From the NCBI RefSeq assembly GCF_024138395.1, contig NZ_JAMYDU010000005.1, positions 124,001 through 188,000 of the forward strand: a stretch of 64,000 nt of DNA, written 5' to 3'. Under the pieces are notes generated by a model that was not told where the DNA came from, searched no databases, and saw only the letters and a list, made by a program, of their open reading frames with translations. Position numbers and translations under genes: made by a program. This DNA comes from Pseudomonas mandelii. Lineage in GTDB: Bacteria > Pseudomonadota > Gammaproteobacteria > Pseudomonadales > Pseudomonadaceae. Positions 9,468 to 20,095 of this stretch are shown piece after piece. Position 1 is the first letter of the stretch. The number at the start of each line of letters is the position of its first letter.

Positions 9468-10114
9468 TGTCTGGCGCGGTGGGCTTTCGCGAGCTCGGTC
9501 AGATGGCTTACGAGCCGGTCTGGCATGCCATGCAGCGCTTCACCAACGAACGCGGCAGCGATGCCGCTGACGAGATCTGGCTGGTGGAACATCCGCCGGT
9601 ATTCACCCAGGGCCAGGCCGGCAAGGCTGAACACCTGCTGCTGCCCGGGGATATTCCGGTGGTAAAGGTCGACCGCGGTGGTCAGGTGACTTATCACGGC
9701 CCCGGCCAACTGGTGGCCTACCTGTTGCTGGATGTGCGCAAGCTGGGGTTCGGCGTGCGTGACCTGGTCAGCCGCATGGAGCAATGCCTGATCGAGCTGC
9801 TGGCCAGCTATGGCGTGACCGCGGTGGCCAAGCCGGATGCACCGGGTGTCTATGTCGATGGCGCAAAAATCGCTTCTCTGGGTCTGCGGATCCGCCACGG
9901 TTGCTCCTTTCATGGCCTGGCCCTGAACGTGGATATGAACCTGGAACCGTTTCGACGGATTAATCCCTGCGGCTACGCCGGGCTGGCGATGACCCAGCTG
10001 CGCGATCACGCAGGATCGATTGAATTTGCCGAGGTAAGTGCCCGGCTGCGCGCGCAGCTCGTCAAACACCTCGACTATGCTGAGCAGACGACCCTAACGG
10101 GCGGAATCGACTGA
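9467..10114 (+). CDS. lipB: Octanoyl-[acyl-carrier-protein]:protein N-octanoyltransferase
   Basis: LipB moves octanoate from ACP to the lipoyl domains of 2-oxoacid dehydrogenases and the glycine cleavage H protein. The 215-aa protein shows the [18 protein letters not shown] motif, the lysine K134 in [11 protein letters not shown] and the cysteine C168 in [11 protein letters not shown], the dyad used for acyl transfer. The ATG at 9467 overlapping the ybeD stop is preferred over a GTG three bases earlier. lipA begins after one spacer base, so both steps of lipoate synthesis are co-expressed. Confidence 0.96.
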   Translation: MSGAVGFRELGQMAYEPVWHAMQRFTNERGSDAADEIWLVEHPPVFTQGQAGKAEHLLLPGDIPVVKVDRGGQVTYHGPGQLVAYLLLDVRKLGFGVRDLVSRMEQCLIELLASYGVTAVAKPDAPGVYVDGAKIASLGLRIRHGCSFHGLALNVDMNLEPFRRINPCGYAGLAMTQLRDHAGSIEFAEVSARLRAQLVKHLDYAEQTTLTGGID

Positions 10115-10115
10115 T

Positions 10116-11138
10116 ATGACTACTGATGCAGTGCAAACCATGATCCCGACGCTCGATGTCACCGAGCGTCCGGCCCCGCGTGCCAAGGTTGAAGCCGGCG
10201 TCAAGCTGCGCGGCGCCGAGAAGGTTGCACGCATCCCGGTGAAGATCATCCCGACCACTGAACTGCCGAAGAAACCCGACTGGATTCGCGTGCGCATCCC
10301 GGTTTCCCCGGAGGTCGACCGCATCAAGGCCCTGCTGCGTAAACACAAGCTGCACAGCGTTTGCGAAGAAGCGTCCTGCCCGAACCTGGGCGAGTGCTTC
10401 TCCGGCGGCACCGCGACCTTCATGATCATGGGTGACATCTGCACCCGTCGCTGTCCGTTCTGCGACGTCGGCCATGGTCGTCCGAAGCCATTGGACGTCA
10501 ACGAGCCGGAAAGCCTGGCCATCGCCATCGCCGACCTCAAACTGAAGTACGTCGTAATCACCTCGGTAGACCGCGACGACTTGCGTGACGGCGGTGCCCA
10601 GCACTTTGCCGACTGCATCCGCGAAATCCGCAAGCTGTCGCCGAACGTTCAGCTCGAAACCCTGGTCCCGGACTACCGTGGCCGCATGGACGTCGCGCTG
10701 GAAATCACCGCCGCCGAGCCACCGGATGTGTTCAACCACAACCTGGAAACCGTGCCGCGCCTGTACAAGGCTGCGCGTCCGGGTTCGGATTACCAGTGGT
10801 CGCTGACCCTGCTGCAACGCTTCAAGCAGATGATGCCGCACATTCCGACCAAGTCCGGTTTGATGCTGGGCCTGGGCGAAACCGACGAAGAAGTCATCGA
10901 AGTCATGAAGCGCATGCGCGAACACGACATCGACATGCTGACTCTGGGCCAGTACCTGCAACCGTCCCGCAGCCACTTGCCGGTCCAGCGCTTCGTGCAC
11001 CCGGACACCTTCGCCTGGTTCGCCGAGGAAGGTTACAAAATGGGCTTCAAGAACGTCGCTTCCGGTCCGCTGGTACGTTCCTCGTACCACGCTGACGAGC
11101 AGGCGAAACTGGTCAAGGCCGAGCTGATGTCGTCCTGA
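10116..11138 (+). CDS. lipA: Lipoyl synthase
   Basis: LipA inserts two sulfur atoms into protein-bound octanoyl chains. The 340-aa protein carries both iron-sulfur motifs: the auxiliary cluster cysteines C83, C88 and C94 ([12 protein letters not shown]) and the radical-SAM cysteines C109, C113 and C116 (CTRRCPFC). The GETDEE segment and the C-terminal [13 protein letters not shown], which supplies the family's essential serine, are in place. It is the last gene before a strong terminator, closing the operon that starts upstream. Confidence 0.97.
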   Translation: MTTDAVQTMIPTLDVTERPAPRAKVEAGVKLRGAEKVARIPVKIIPTTELPKKPDWIRVRIPVSPEVDRIKALLRKHKLHSVCEEASCPNLGECFSGGTATFMIMGDICTRRCPFCDVGHGRPKPLDVNEPESLAIAIADLKLKYVVITSVDRDDLRDGGAQHFADCIREIRKLSPNVQLETLVPDYRGRMDVALEITAAEPPDVFNHNLETVPRLYKAARPGSDYQWSLTLLQRFKQMMPHIPTKSGLMLGLGETDEEVIEVMKRMREHDIDMLTLGQYLQPSRSHLPVQRFVHPDTFAWFAEEGYKMGFKNVASGPLVRSSYHADEQAKLVKAELMSS

Positions 11139-11159
11139 TCTGCTGTTAAAAATGAGACG

Positions 11160-11196
11160 CGCCCGCAAGGTTTTTCAGCCTTGCGGGCGTTTTTTT
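11160..11196 (+). terminator. Rho-independent terminator after lipA
   Basis: An 11-bp GC-rich stem forms between CGCCCGCAAGG (11160-11170) and CCTTGCGGGCG (11179-11189) with an 8-base loop, followed by seven T residues. It lies about 20 bp after the lipA stop. Confidence 0.95.
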
Positions 11197-11313
11197 GCCT
11201 TGCTCACGGCAATTACAAACTTTTCCTGCAACCTGCGGGGCGATGGAGCCTCTTCTGTTTGTCCCCGTTCCTGACTACTGTGTGTTGAAGTTTTCACGCA
11301 GGGAGATTCATGG

Positions 11314-12264
11314 ATGACTGCTCGACCGACCCACACCCTTTGTCCTCATGCCCCCGTTCCGGCCTTGCCGCCTGCAGGGCTGATCGGCGTGATCGCGCCC
11401 GCCGGCCCCGCAGCACTGGATACCGATAAAGCCATTGCCTGGATGCGCGCTCGCGGCTATTCGCTGCGAGTGTTTCCCGGCGTTTATGAGCAAGAGGGTT
11501 ATCTGGCCGGCAGCGATGATGTGCGGCTCAATGACTTGCACGGCGCATTCGCCGACAGCGAGGTCGATGCCATCATCTGTCTGCGTGGCGGTTACGGTAC
11601 GCCGCGTTTGCTCGATCGCATCGATTTCGAATTACTGCGCAACAACGCCAAGCCGTTTATTGGCTACAGCGACGTCACTGCGCTGCACTCGGCCATCAGT
11701 CGTTATGCAGGGTTCGTGACCTTCCATGGTCCGATGCTCAACGCCGACCTGCTGGGTGACAAGCAGCAACCCACCGAGTTCTCGTTTTTCAACATGCTGC
11801 GCGGGCAGGTAAAGGCGGGCAGTGTGCTTTCTCACCCGGTGGCCTGGCCGTTGACCACAATCGAGCCTGGCATCGCTCACGGGCGGCTACTGGGGGGCAA
11901 TTTGTCGATGATCGCCGCGACCATGGGCACGCCTTACGAGATCGATGCCGAGGGCGTCATTTTGTTCATCGAGGACATTAACGAGCCGCTGTACCGCATC
12001 GATCGGTTGCTGACTCATTTGCGTCTGGCCGGCACGCTGCACAAGCTGCGCGGGGTTCTGGTGGGGGATGTGGCGGGGGTCGATGTTTCTGCGCTGGAGA
12101 GGTTGCTCAAGCAGACCTTTGCTCCTTTGCGGATACCGGTACTGGCTGGATGGCGTAGCGGGCATTGCGATCCGAATTTGACGCTGCCGATGGGCGCGCT
12201 GGTCAGGCTGGATGCGGGGGACAAGACGTTGGTGTTGGAGCAGGATGTGGTGATCAAGCGGTAG
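11314..12264 (+). CDS. ldcA: Muramoyltetrapeptide LD-carboxypeptidase, S66 family
   Basis: LdcA removes the terminal D-Ala from recycled murein tetrapeptides in the cytoplasm. The S66 catalytic triad is visible: Ser119 in FIGYSDVTALH, Glu220 in LFIEDINEPLYRIDR and His284 in GWRSGHCDPN, spaced as in characterised LdcA. The CLRGGYGTPRLL segment is the usual oxyanion region. Length (316 aa) is normal. It has its own upstream gap of about 120 bp after the lipA terminator and runs convergent to the next lytic transglycosylase, with a REP pair between them. Confidence 0.93.
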   Translation: MTARPTHTLCPHAPVPALPPAGLIGVIAPAGPAALDTDKAIAWMRARGYSLRVFPGVYEQEGYLAGSDDVRLNDLHGAFADSEVDAIICLRGGYGTPRLLDRIDFELLRNNAKPFIGYSDVTALHSAISRYAGFVTFHGPMLNADLLGDKQQPTEFSFFNMLRGQVKAGSVLSHPVAWPLTTIEPGIAHGRLLGGNLSMIAATMGTPYEIDAEGVILFIEDINEPLYRIDRLLTHLRLAGTLHKLRGVLVGDVAGVDVSALERLLKQTFAPLRIPVLAGWRSGHCDPNLTLPMGALVRLDAGDKTLVLEQDVVIKR

Positions 12265-12287
12265 TTCGTTAGCGCCTGATAGTCAGT

Positions 12288-12377
12288 CTTCGCGGGCAAG
12301 CCTCGCTCCTACAGGGTACGTTGATCACGCAATCTCCGTAGGGGCGAGCAGTGCGGCGATCCGACTTGCCCGCGAAG
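12288..12377. repeat. REP pair (REPIN) between ldcA and sltB homologue
   Basis: The left unit CTTCGCGGGCAAGCCTCGCT and an imperfect inverted right unit ending ACTTGCCCGCGAAG face each other across about 50 bases. The right arm is degenerate in its middle (GGGGCGAGCAGTGCGGCGATC). It sits between convergent genes. Confidence 0.85.
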
Positions 12378-12380
12378 CTT

Positions 12381-13703
12381 CTAGCGGCTACGCAACCCTT
12401 CCAGCAACTTGTGCGTCGGATAACCATCCGCCGGCCAGCCAAAGAACTGCTGGGCAGCGCGGATAGCTTTGCGGGTATTGGCGCCGATAATCCCGTCGGC
12501 GGTCCCCGCGTCGTAGTTCTGCGCGCTCAGCAGGTTTTGCAGCTCGATTCGCTCGGTACGGCTCAGCGGCAAGTCATCTTTGGGCCATAGACCGCTGATC
12601 AGGCCACCGCCATTGAAACGCTCGGACAACAGGCTAACGGCCAAGGCATAGGACGAAGAGTTGTTGTACTTGAGAATCGCGCGAAAGTTATCGAGGACCA
12701 AAAACGCCGGGCCGCGATAGCCTGCCGGTAGCAGCAGGGCGGCCGACAGATGTTCGGAACCTGCCGGAACCTGGGCGCCATTGGGCAGGGTCACCCCCAG
12801 TTGTCGCCACTCGGCAACGCTCTTGCGAATCGTGCCATCGGCCAGGGCGTAATTGAAGTTGCTCGGCAATTGCGCTTCGAAGCCCCAGGGCTGGCCTTTC
12901 TGCCAGCCAGAGCTTTGCAGGTAGTGCGCGGTCGAGGCCAATGCATCCGCGGAGCTGTTCCAGATGTCGCGGCGGCCATCGCCGTCGAAGTCTACGGCGT
13001 GGGTGTTGTAGGTGGTCGGAATGAACTGGGTCTGACCCATGGCGCCAGCCCAGGAACCGAGCATTTTCTCGGGGGCGATATCGCCCTGTTGCAGAATTTG
13101 CAGGGCCGCGATCAGCTGCGCGTGGGCAAAGCCCGGACGTCGACCTTCATAAGCCAGGGTCGCCAGGGAATTGATCACCGACTTGCTGCCCTGGAACTGA
13201 CCAAAGTTACTTTCCATGCCCCACACCGCGACCAATGCCTGGCGGTCGACACCGTAGCGCTGCTCGATGCTTTGCAGGATGTCGGCGTACTCGCTGACCA
13301 ACGCCTGACCTTTGCGCACCCGTAGCGGCGACAGCGCCCCGTCGAGGTACTCCCACACCGGGCGAGTAAATTCCGGTTGGCTGCGGTCGGCACGGATCAC
13401 GCTGTCGTCCACGCTGACATTGGCAAAAGCACGGTCAAACAGGTCGGCGCGGATGCCGGCGACGAGGGCGTCTTTACGGAAACCCGCCTGCCATTCGGCA
13501 AAGGTCTGGGTTGGCTGGATGTCGAGATTTTCACCGGTCGGCACCACCGGCGGAATGATCGCAGGGGCCGTCGCAACGGTGCGAGTCTGAAGCGGTTGCG
13601 CGTCGGCGGCGGTGGGTTTTTCCGCGCAGGCGACAAGCAGAATGAGGCTGGAGGCAGCTATCAGTTGGCGAAGAGGCCAACGACGGGAAATACAAAGGGG
13701 CAT
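12381..13703 (-). CDS. Lytic murein transglycosylase lipoprotein with C-terminal peptidoglycan-binding domain (MltB/SltB family)
   Basis: This is a second MltB-type lytic transglycosylase in the window. The ATG at 13703 gives 440 aa with lipobox LLVAC (Cys26), so it should be outer-membrane anchored. The SLT_2 domain includes the catalytic Glu164 in VAVWGMESNFGQF, then SWAGAMGQTQFIPTTY and FDGDGRRDIW. A PG_binding_1 domain fills about residues 378-438 (RIELQNLLSAQNYDAGTADG). It resembles the other Pseudomonas SltB paralogues; which numbered paralogue it is cannot be decided here. A frame extending to 13745 exists but would place the signal sequence too far inside. Confidence 0.9.
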   Translation of the reverse strand: MPLCISRRWPLRQLIAASSLILLVACAEKPTAADAQPLQTRTVATAPAIIPPVVPTGENLDIQPTQTFAEWQAGFRKDALVAGIRADLFDRAFANVSVDDSVIRADRSQPEFTRPVWEYLDGALSPLRVRKGQALVSEYADILQSIEQRYGVDRQALVAVWGMESNFGQFQGSKSVINSLATLAYEGRRPGFAHAQLIAALQILQQGDIAPEKMLGSWAGAMGQTQFIPTTYNTHAVDFDGDGRRDIWNSSADALASTAHYLQSSGWQKGQPWGFEAQLPSNFNYALADGTIRKSVAEWRQLGVTLPNGAQVPAGSEHLSAALLLPAGYRGPAFLVLDNFRAILKYNNSSSYALAVSLLSERFNGGGLISGLWPKDDLPLSRTERIELQNLLSAQNYDAGTADGIIGANTRKAIRAAQQFFGWPADGYPTHKLLEGLRSR

Positions 13704-13765
13704 GCACAGGTCCAGAGGATACGAATCAGGTGCAGACCTTAACATGTTGAGCGATGGCTTGCCTT

Positions 13766-13930
13766 TCAGGCCGCCAGAAAGTAAGAAGCCTCCCAGCTAT
13801 TAGACTGGAAGGCTTCGCGGCGGTAGCTGCCTTTGCCCTTGCCGGCTCGTTCCTGACGGCTGCGGAACAGTGGCTGGGCGATGATGGATTTGGCCTTGTT
13901 GGGGCCATGCTTGGATGGCTTTTTGCTCAT
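13766..13930 (-). CDS. arfA: Alternative ribosome-rescue factor ArfA
   Basis: ArfA recruits RF2 to ribosomes stalled on mRNAs lacking a stop codon, as a backup for tmRNA. The 54-residue frame starts MSKKPSKHGPNKAKS and contains the family hallmarks AQPLFRSRQ and GKGKGSYRREAF followed by SWEAS. A hairpin inside the 3' part of the gene (13785-13816) should truncate the message, so that the full protein is made mainly when trans-translation fails. The gene is monocistronic and convergent with nothing obvious. Small size hides it in long-ORF searches, but the motif match is strong. Confidence 0.92.
   Translation of the reverse strand: MSKKPSKHGPNKAKSIIAQPLFRSRQERAGKGKGSYRREAFQSNSWEASYFLAA
13785..13816 (-). 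promoter_or_regulatory. In-gene hairpin of arfA (nonstop-mRNA generating element)
   Basis: In the mRNA sense, GAAGCCTTCCAG (13816-13805) pairs with CTGGGAGGCTTC (13796-13785) in a 12-bp stem with one G-U pair and an 8-base loop. It covers codons 39-49 and is followed by a U-rich stretch. In Escherichia and relatives an equivalent hairpin is cleaved or terminates transcription so that arfA mRNA lacks a stop codon. Confidence 0.8.
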
Positions 13931-14032
13931 GATGATCTCTCGCAAGTGAGTGGGTTTTGCGGGGGGAATAATCTGCTGAAGTAGGGATTCTGTCTAGTCC
14001 CCACATTGTGTAGGACCTTTCTGCGATCGGAC

Positions 14033-14167
14033 CTGTAGCAGCTGGCGAAGCCTGCGTTCGGCTGCGCAGCAGTCGTAAACCCTGAATCCTGGATCATCCT
14101 GACACACCGAGCCGCTTGGCTTGGCGACTGCTTCGCAGCCGAACGCAGGCTTCGCCAGCTGCTACAG
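14033..14167. repeat. Long palindromic intergenic repeat, CTGTAGCAGCTGGCGAAG family, copy 1
   Basis: The outer arms CTGTAGCAGCTGGCGAAGCC and their inverse GGCTTCGCCAGCTGCTACAG are perfect, and the complementarity continues inwards for about 20 more bases (TGCGTTCGGCTGCG against GCAGCCGAACGCA). A second copy lies at 55094-55227. It fills most of the gap between arfA and holA. Confidence 0.9.
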
Positions 14168-14176
14168 AGGGCGTGT

Positions 14177-15214
14177 TTACTCGGCGGGCAATGTCAGTCG
14201 CTGGCCGGCCATCAACAACGTCAACCGACTCAAACTCATCCACGGCGAGCCCGCCGCCTGACCTTTGATTTGCGCATCGATGCGCTGCGCTTCGAGCAGC
14301 AACTGTGCCCAGCGTTGCGCCGAGTAGCGTTGCAGCGCCTTGCTCATCAGCGGTTTGCGTTTGTCCCAGATCGGCGGTCGGGCCTGGCTGAAGGCTTTGT
14401 CCAGCGGCACGCCCTGGCTGTATTGCAGCGACAGGTTGGCCAGCAGACGCAGCTCCCGGGCCAGCGCCCAGAGAATCACCGGCGGTTCGACGCCTTCGCC
14501 GCGCAACCCTTCGAGCATGCGCAGGGCGTGAGCAGCCTCGCCATTGAGAATCGCATCGGTCAGGCCGAAGACATCGAAACGCGCGCTGTCGGCCACCGCC
14601 GCTTGTACCGTTTCGACGGTGATCTGGCCGCCCTCGGCCATCAGCTTGAGCTTTTCGATTTCCTGGGCGGCGGCCAGCAGGTTGCCCTCGACCCTGGCGG
14701 CGATCAGTTCGACGGCGTCCTGGCTGGCGGAAAGCCCGGCCTGGGACAGTCGTTGACGGATCCAGCTCGGCAATTGGTTGGTGTCCACTGGCCAGATCTG
14801 CACGAACTGGGTCTGCGGACCTTCGATCAGTGCCTTGCCCCACTTGGTTTTCTGCGCACTGCCGTCAAGCTTGGGCAGGCTGATCAGCAGCACCGTGTCT
14901 TCCGCCGGGCGCGAGCAGTACTCGATGAATGCCGCGGCGCCTTTGTCTCCGGGTTTGCCGGAGGGCAGACGCAGTTCCAGAAGACGCTTTTCGGCGAACA
15001 GCGACATGCTGGCGCCGGCCTGCAGCAGCGTACCCCAGTCGAAACTGGCGTCGGCGGCGAAGACCTGGCGTTCATCGAAACCTTGCTGGCGGGCAGCTGC
15101 GCGAATGGCGTCGGCGGCTTCCTGACATAGCAGTGGGTCATCGCCACTGATGACGTAGACCGGCGCGAGGGCGCCTTGCAGGTGTTTACCGAGTTGGGCG
15201 GGGGCGAGTTTCAT
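14177..15214 (-). CDS. holA: DNA polymerase III subunit delta
   Basis: HolA is the clamp-loader subunit that opens the beta sliding clamp. The 345-aa protein starts MKLAPAQLGKHLQG and contains the AAA-like N-terminal domain with PVYVISGDDPLLCQEA, then SLFAEKRLLELRLPSGKPG, typical of delta subunits; the C-terminal collar domain has LWALARELRLLANL. It is the third gene of a leuS-lptE-holA operon, 39 bp after lptE. Confidence 0.95.
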   Translation of the reverse strand: MKLAPAQLGKHLQGALAPVYVISGDDPLLCQEAADAIRAAARQQGFDERQVFAADASFDWGTLLQAGASMSLFAEKRLLELRLPSGKPGDKGAAAFIEYCSRPAEDTVLLISLPKLDGSAQKTKWGKALIEGPQTQFVQIWPVDTNQLPSWIRQRLSQAGLSASQDAVELIAARVEGNLLAAAQEIEKLKLMAEGGQITVETVQAAVADSARFDVFGLTDAILNGEAAHALRMLEGLRGEGVEPPVILWALARELRLLANLSLQYSQGVPLDKAFSQARPPIWDKRKPLMSKALQRYSAQRWAQLLLEAQRIDAQIKGQAAGSPWMSLSRLTLLMAGQRLTLPAE

Positions 15215-15227
15215 AAGAAGAGGCGAA

Positions 15228-15247
15228 CGGGGCGCCTGAGCGCCCCG
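15228..15247 (-). other. Intercistronic hairpin lptE-holA
   Basis: A perfect 8-bp stem CGGGGCGC/GCGCCCCG with a CTGA/TCAG tetraloop lies in the 39-bp lptE-holA gap. No U-run follows on the coding strand, so it probably affects mRNA stability or attenuates holA rather than ending transcription. Confidence 0.55.
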
Positions 15248-15253
15248 TAAGGC

Positions 15254-15859
15254 TTATTGCTGCGGCAGTTCAATAGGCGACTGACGCGGAGTCTCCGCTT
15301 CAGCTTTTTGCGCTGCTTCCAGGGCGTCGGTCTCAGCCTTGGCCCTGGCGTCAGCGGTCTGTTGCAGCTGTTCCAACTGAGTCGGGGTCAGCTGTTGCAG
15401 GCGCAGCATCATGCGTTGAACCAGTTCACGACGCATTTCCTTGCGGGCATCGTTGGCTTCCTGGTCAGAACCCACCAGGTTGTTGCCGTCATGGATGAAG
15501 ACTTTCTGCACTTCGAGCTTGTCGCTCAGCAGTGGCAGGTTGCCCTGACCCCGGATGTCGTAGTTCAACACCATGGTCATCTGGTACTCGCCAGTACGAC
15601 CGGCGCCCGCGTAACTGAGGATGCGCTGGCTTTCCTGCTCATCGGTCAGCACCAGTTTGTGAGATGCGCCGTTGTAGACTTTGACGCCGCTGCTTTCCAG
15701 CACCTGACGCAATTGCGTCACGGTTTCGCCGTAGGCATTGCGGGCGCTCAGGTCGAGTTCCTTGATCGCCAGTTCGGTGGTGCCGGTGCCGCGCAGCTGG
15801 AAACCGCAGGCGCTCAGCAGGACTGCAAGGCCCATCACCAGCAAATTGCGTTTGATCAT
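15254..15859 (-). CDS. lptE: LPS-assembly lipoprotein LptE
   Basis: LptE plugs the LptD barrel that inserts lipopolysaccharide into the outer membrane. The start at 15859 (MIKRNLLVMG) follows an AAGGGGAG ribosome site and gives 201 aa. The signal peptide ends with lipobox LLSAC, Cys18, followed by GFQLRGTG, characteristic of LptE. The C-terminus is a glutamine- and alanine-rich tail (LEAAQKAEAE) expected to be flexible. It lies downstream of leuS, the conserved gammaproteobacterial order. Confidence 0.95.
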   Translation of the reverse strand: MIKRNLLVMGLAVLLSACGFQLRGTGTTELAIKELDLSARNAYGETVTQLRQVLESSGVKVYNGASHKLVLTDEQESQRILSYAGAGRTGEYQMTMVLNYDIRGQGNLPLLSDKLEVQKVFIHDGNNLVGSDQEANDARKEMRRELVQRMMLRLQQLTPTQLEQLQQTADARAKAETDALEAAQKAEAETPRQSPIELPQQ

Positions 15860-15916
15860 CTTGTTGCTCCCCTTGAAACCATGTGGGCCGGTCAAGCGGC
15901 CCGAAAGGTTTTACTC

Positions 15917-15939
15917 GGCGCCAGGCACGACCTGGCGCC
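15917..15939 (-). other. Intercistronic hairpin leuS-lptE
   Basis: GGCGCCAGG (15917-15925) and CCTGGCGCC (15931-15939) form a perfect 9-bp stem with a 5-base loop ten bases after the leuS stop. No U-tract follows, so read-through into lptE is expected. Confidence 0.55.
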
Positions 15940-15948
15940 CGATCCAAT

Positions 15949-18714
<2,766 letters not shown>

Positions 18715-18835
18715 TTACACGCAAGGACGTGGCCAATACCCGCTCCGAGGGCCGTTGGTCGCGGCACTCAGCCGGTTTTTTCAGCGAGGCTAAGCTCTAA
18801 AAGGGGAGTGAGTCTTATCTTCAATGAGGTGATGG

Positions 18836-19156
18836 ATGGTTGAGTCACAGCAAAAAGTTACAAAACCGGAGCTGTACGAAAAACTGATAGACCGTCTTGC
18901 AATGGCCCTGGATACGGCCAAAACAGCCGGACGGCTGCGTGATGAGCGTCCCCTGGAGCTGGAACTGCGTGGTTTGAGCCCCGCAGAGTTTGAACTGGTC
19001 AAGGCCTATCTGGATCGTAGTGAACGTGAAACGCACGGATGCTTGTCAGCAGCAGTTAAGCAACTCGAAGCACCACGTTCGGCCAAGATCATCTGGCTCA
19101 AGGATAAGGCACCCGGCAAAGGCTCGGTAAAGGTCCGGTCTTTGCAATTCAAGTAA
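18836..19156 (+). CDS. Small hypothetical protein in the ybeL position next to leuS
   Basis: This 106-aa soluble, charged and mostly helical protein has no signal peptide or membrane segment. It occupies the place where enterobacteria have ybeL (DUF1451) divergent from leuS. The N-terminal part (ELYEKLIDRLAMALDTAK, then LSPAEFELVKAYLDR) faintly resembles the DUF1451 helical region, but the zinc-ribbon cysteines of that family are missing; only one cysteine is present. The C-terminus is basic (APGKGSVKVRSLQFK). I do not assign a function. Codon use is normal for the region, so it is probably a real gene. Confidence 0.7.
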   Translation: MVESQQKVTKPELYEKLIDRLAMALDTAKTAGRLRDERPLELELRGLSPAEFELVKAYLDRSERETHGCLSAAVKQLEAPRSAKIIWLKDKAPGKGSVKVRSLQFK

Positions 19157-19209
19157 GGGCACTTGAAGCCATGGAATATGGTTTTTTGAAGCAAAGTCCT
19201 TCCACATTT

Positions 19210-19261
19210 GTTGTCGCCTTGCGACAACCCACCTAGGCTTCGGGCATCTATGGAGATGCCC
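19210..19261 (+). promoter_or_regulatory. Two leader hairpins; the second sequesters the ribosome site of the YdcF-like gene and shows an ATGGA loop
   Basis: Hairpin 1 is GTTGTCG/CGACAAC (19210-19228). Hairpin 2 is GGGCATCT (19242-19249)-ATGG-AGATGCCC (19254-19261), ending one base before the ATG at 19263. The GGAG ribosome site is in its loop and upper stem. A 7-bp stem carrying ATGGA in a six-base loop over the ribosome site matches the general form of RsmA/RsmE (CsrA) targets. The structure is seen in the sequence; the regulator is inferred. Confidence 0.6.
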
Positions 19262-19262
19262 G

Positions 19263-20024
19263 ATGCCTTTTCGTTATTTCATTAAACAACTTCTACTGCC
19301 GCCCGGCATTTTATTACTGTTACTGGTGCTTGCCTGGTGGTGGCGCCGCTCAAGACCGAGGCTGGCGGGGTTGTGTTTCATCCTGGGCGTGGGCGGCTTC
19401 TGGTTGATGAGCCTGCCGGTAGTAGTGGAGTGGAGTGCCAAGGCGCTGGAACGATCGCCGCCGCTGGCGCGGGAGGAGTGGGCAACCTTGGGTCAGCGGG
19501 CCGACGCAATCGTGGTGCTGGGTTCGGGGCGTGAACGTGGCGACCCGGCGTGGGGCGTCGACCAGCCGACCGGTGTAGGTCTGGGGCGTGAGCGCTATGC
19601 GGCGCGCCTGGCCAAAGCGTCCGGTTTGCCGATTCTGACCAGCGGTGGTCTGCATTACGGCACACCGCCGACGGAAGCGAAGCTAATGGCGGACTCATTG
19701 CTCGATGATTTTGGCGTGACGGTGCGCTGGCAGGAAGGGCGCAGCCGCACGACCTGGGAAAACGCGCAACTCAGCGCCCAAGTGTTATTGCCAGAGGGGG
19801 TCAAGCGCGTTGTGGTGGTGACCCAGGCCTGGCACATGCCGCGAGCGGTCTGGAGTTTCCAGCAGGCCGGATTTGAGGTGGTGCCCGCGCCAGTGGGTTT
19901 TTTAGGCGTGGATAATGCCCGGCCGCTGGGCGGCTGGATGCCGGAGTTCAAATCGATCTGGCAGAGCGGGCAGTTGATGAATGAGGCGGTGGGGCAGGTC
20001 GGGTATTTGATGTTTTATCGTTGA
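19263..20024 (+). CDS. YdcF/ElyC-family (DUF218) membrane protein
   Basis: This 253-aa protein has two N-terminal membrane segments (about residues 10-25 and 33-52) and a DUF218 domain facing the periplasm: ADAIVVLGSG at the start of the Rossmann-like fold, then LPILTSGGLHYG, SRTTWENA and VVVVTQAWHMPRA. ElyC-type relatives affect peptidoglycan or undecaprenyl-phosphate metabolism, but the reaction is not established. The start is preceded directly by a perfect hairpin masking the ribosome site. It converges on lnt. Confidence 0.88.
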   Translation: MPFRYFIKQLLLPPGILLLLLVLAWWWRRSRPRLAGLCFILGVGGFWLMSLPVVVEWSAKALERSPPLAREEWATLGQRADAIVVLGSGRERGDPAWGVDQPTGVGLGRERYAARLAKASGLPILTSGGLHYGTPPTEAKLMADSLLDDFGVTVRWQEGRSRTTWENAQLSAQVLLPEGVKRVVVVTQAWHMPRAVWSFQQAGFEVVPAPVGFLGVDNARPLGGWMPEFKSIWQSGQLMNEAVGQVGYLMFYR

Positions 20025-20029
20025 AGATC

Positions 20030-20085
20030 AAAAGATCGCAGCCTTCGGCAGCTCCTACAGGGTGTACACATTCCCACGTAGGAGC
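20030..20085. repeat. Palindromic repeat, AAAAGATCGCAGCC family, incomplete copy
   Basis: The left arm AAAAGATCGCAGCCTTCGGC plus AGCTCCTAC is intact. The right arm is cut to GTAGGAGC, so it is a shortened copy of the element complete at 29694-29778. It lies between the convergent YdcF-like gene and lnt. Confidence 0.8.
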
Positions 20086-20095
20086 GGCGCGATAC

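Noticed and set aside
18762..18781. Terminator CGGC-ACTCA-GCCG followed by T residues upstream of the small hypothetical gene
   Set aside because: The stem is only 4 bp and no + strand gene precedes it; too weak to list as a feature.
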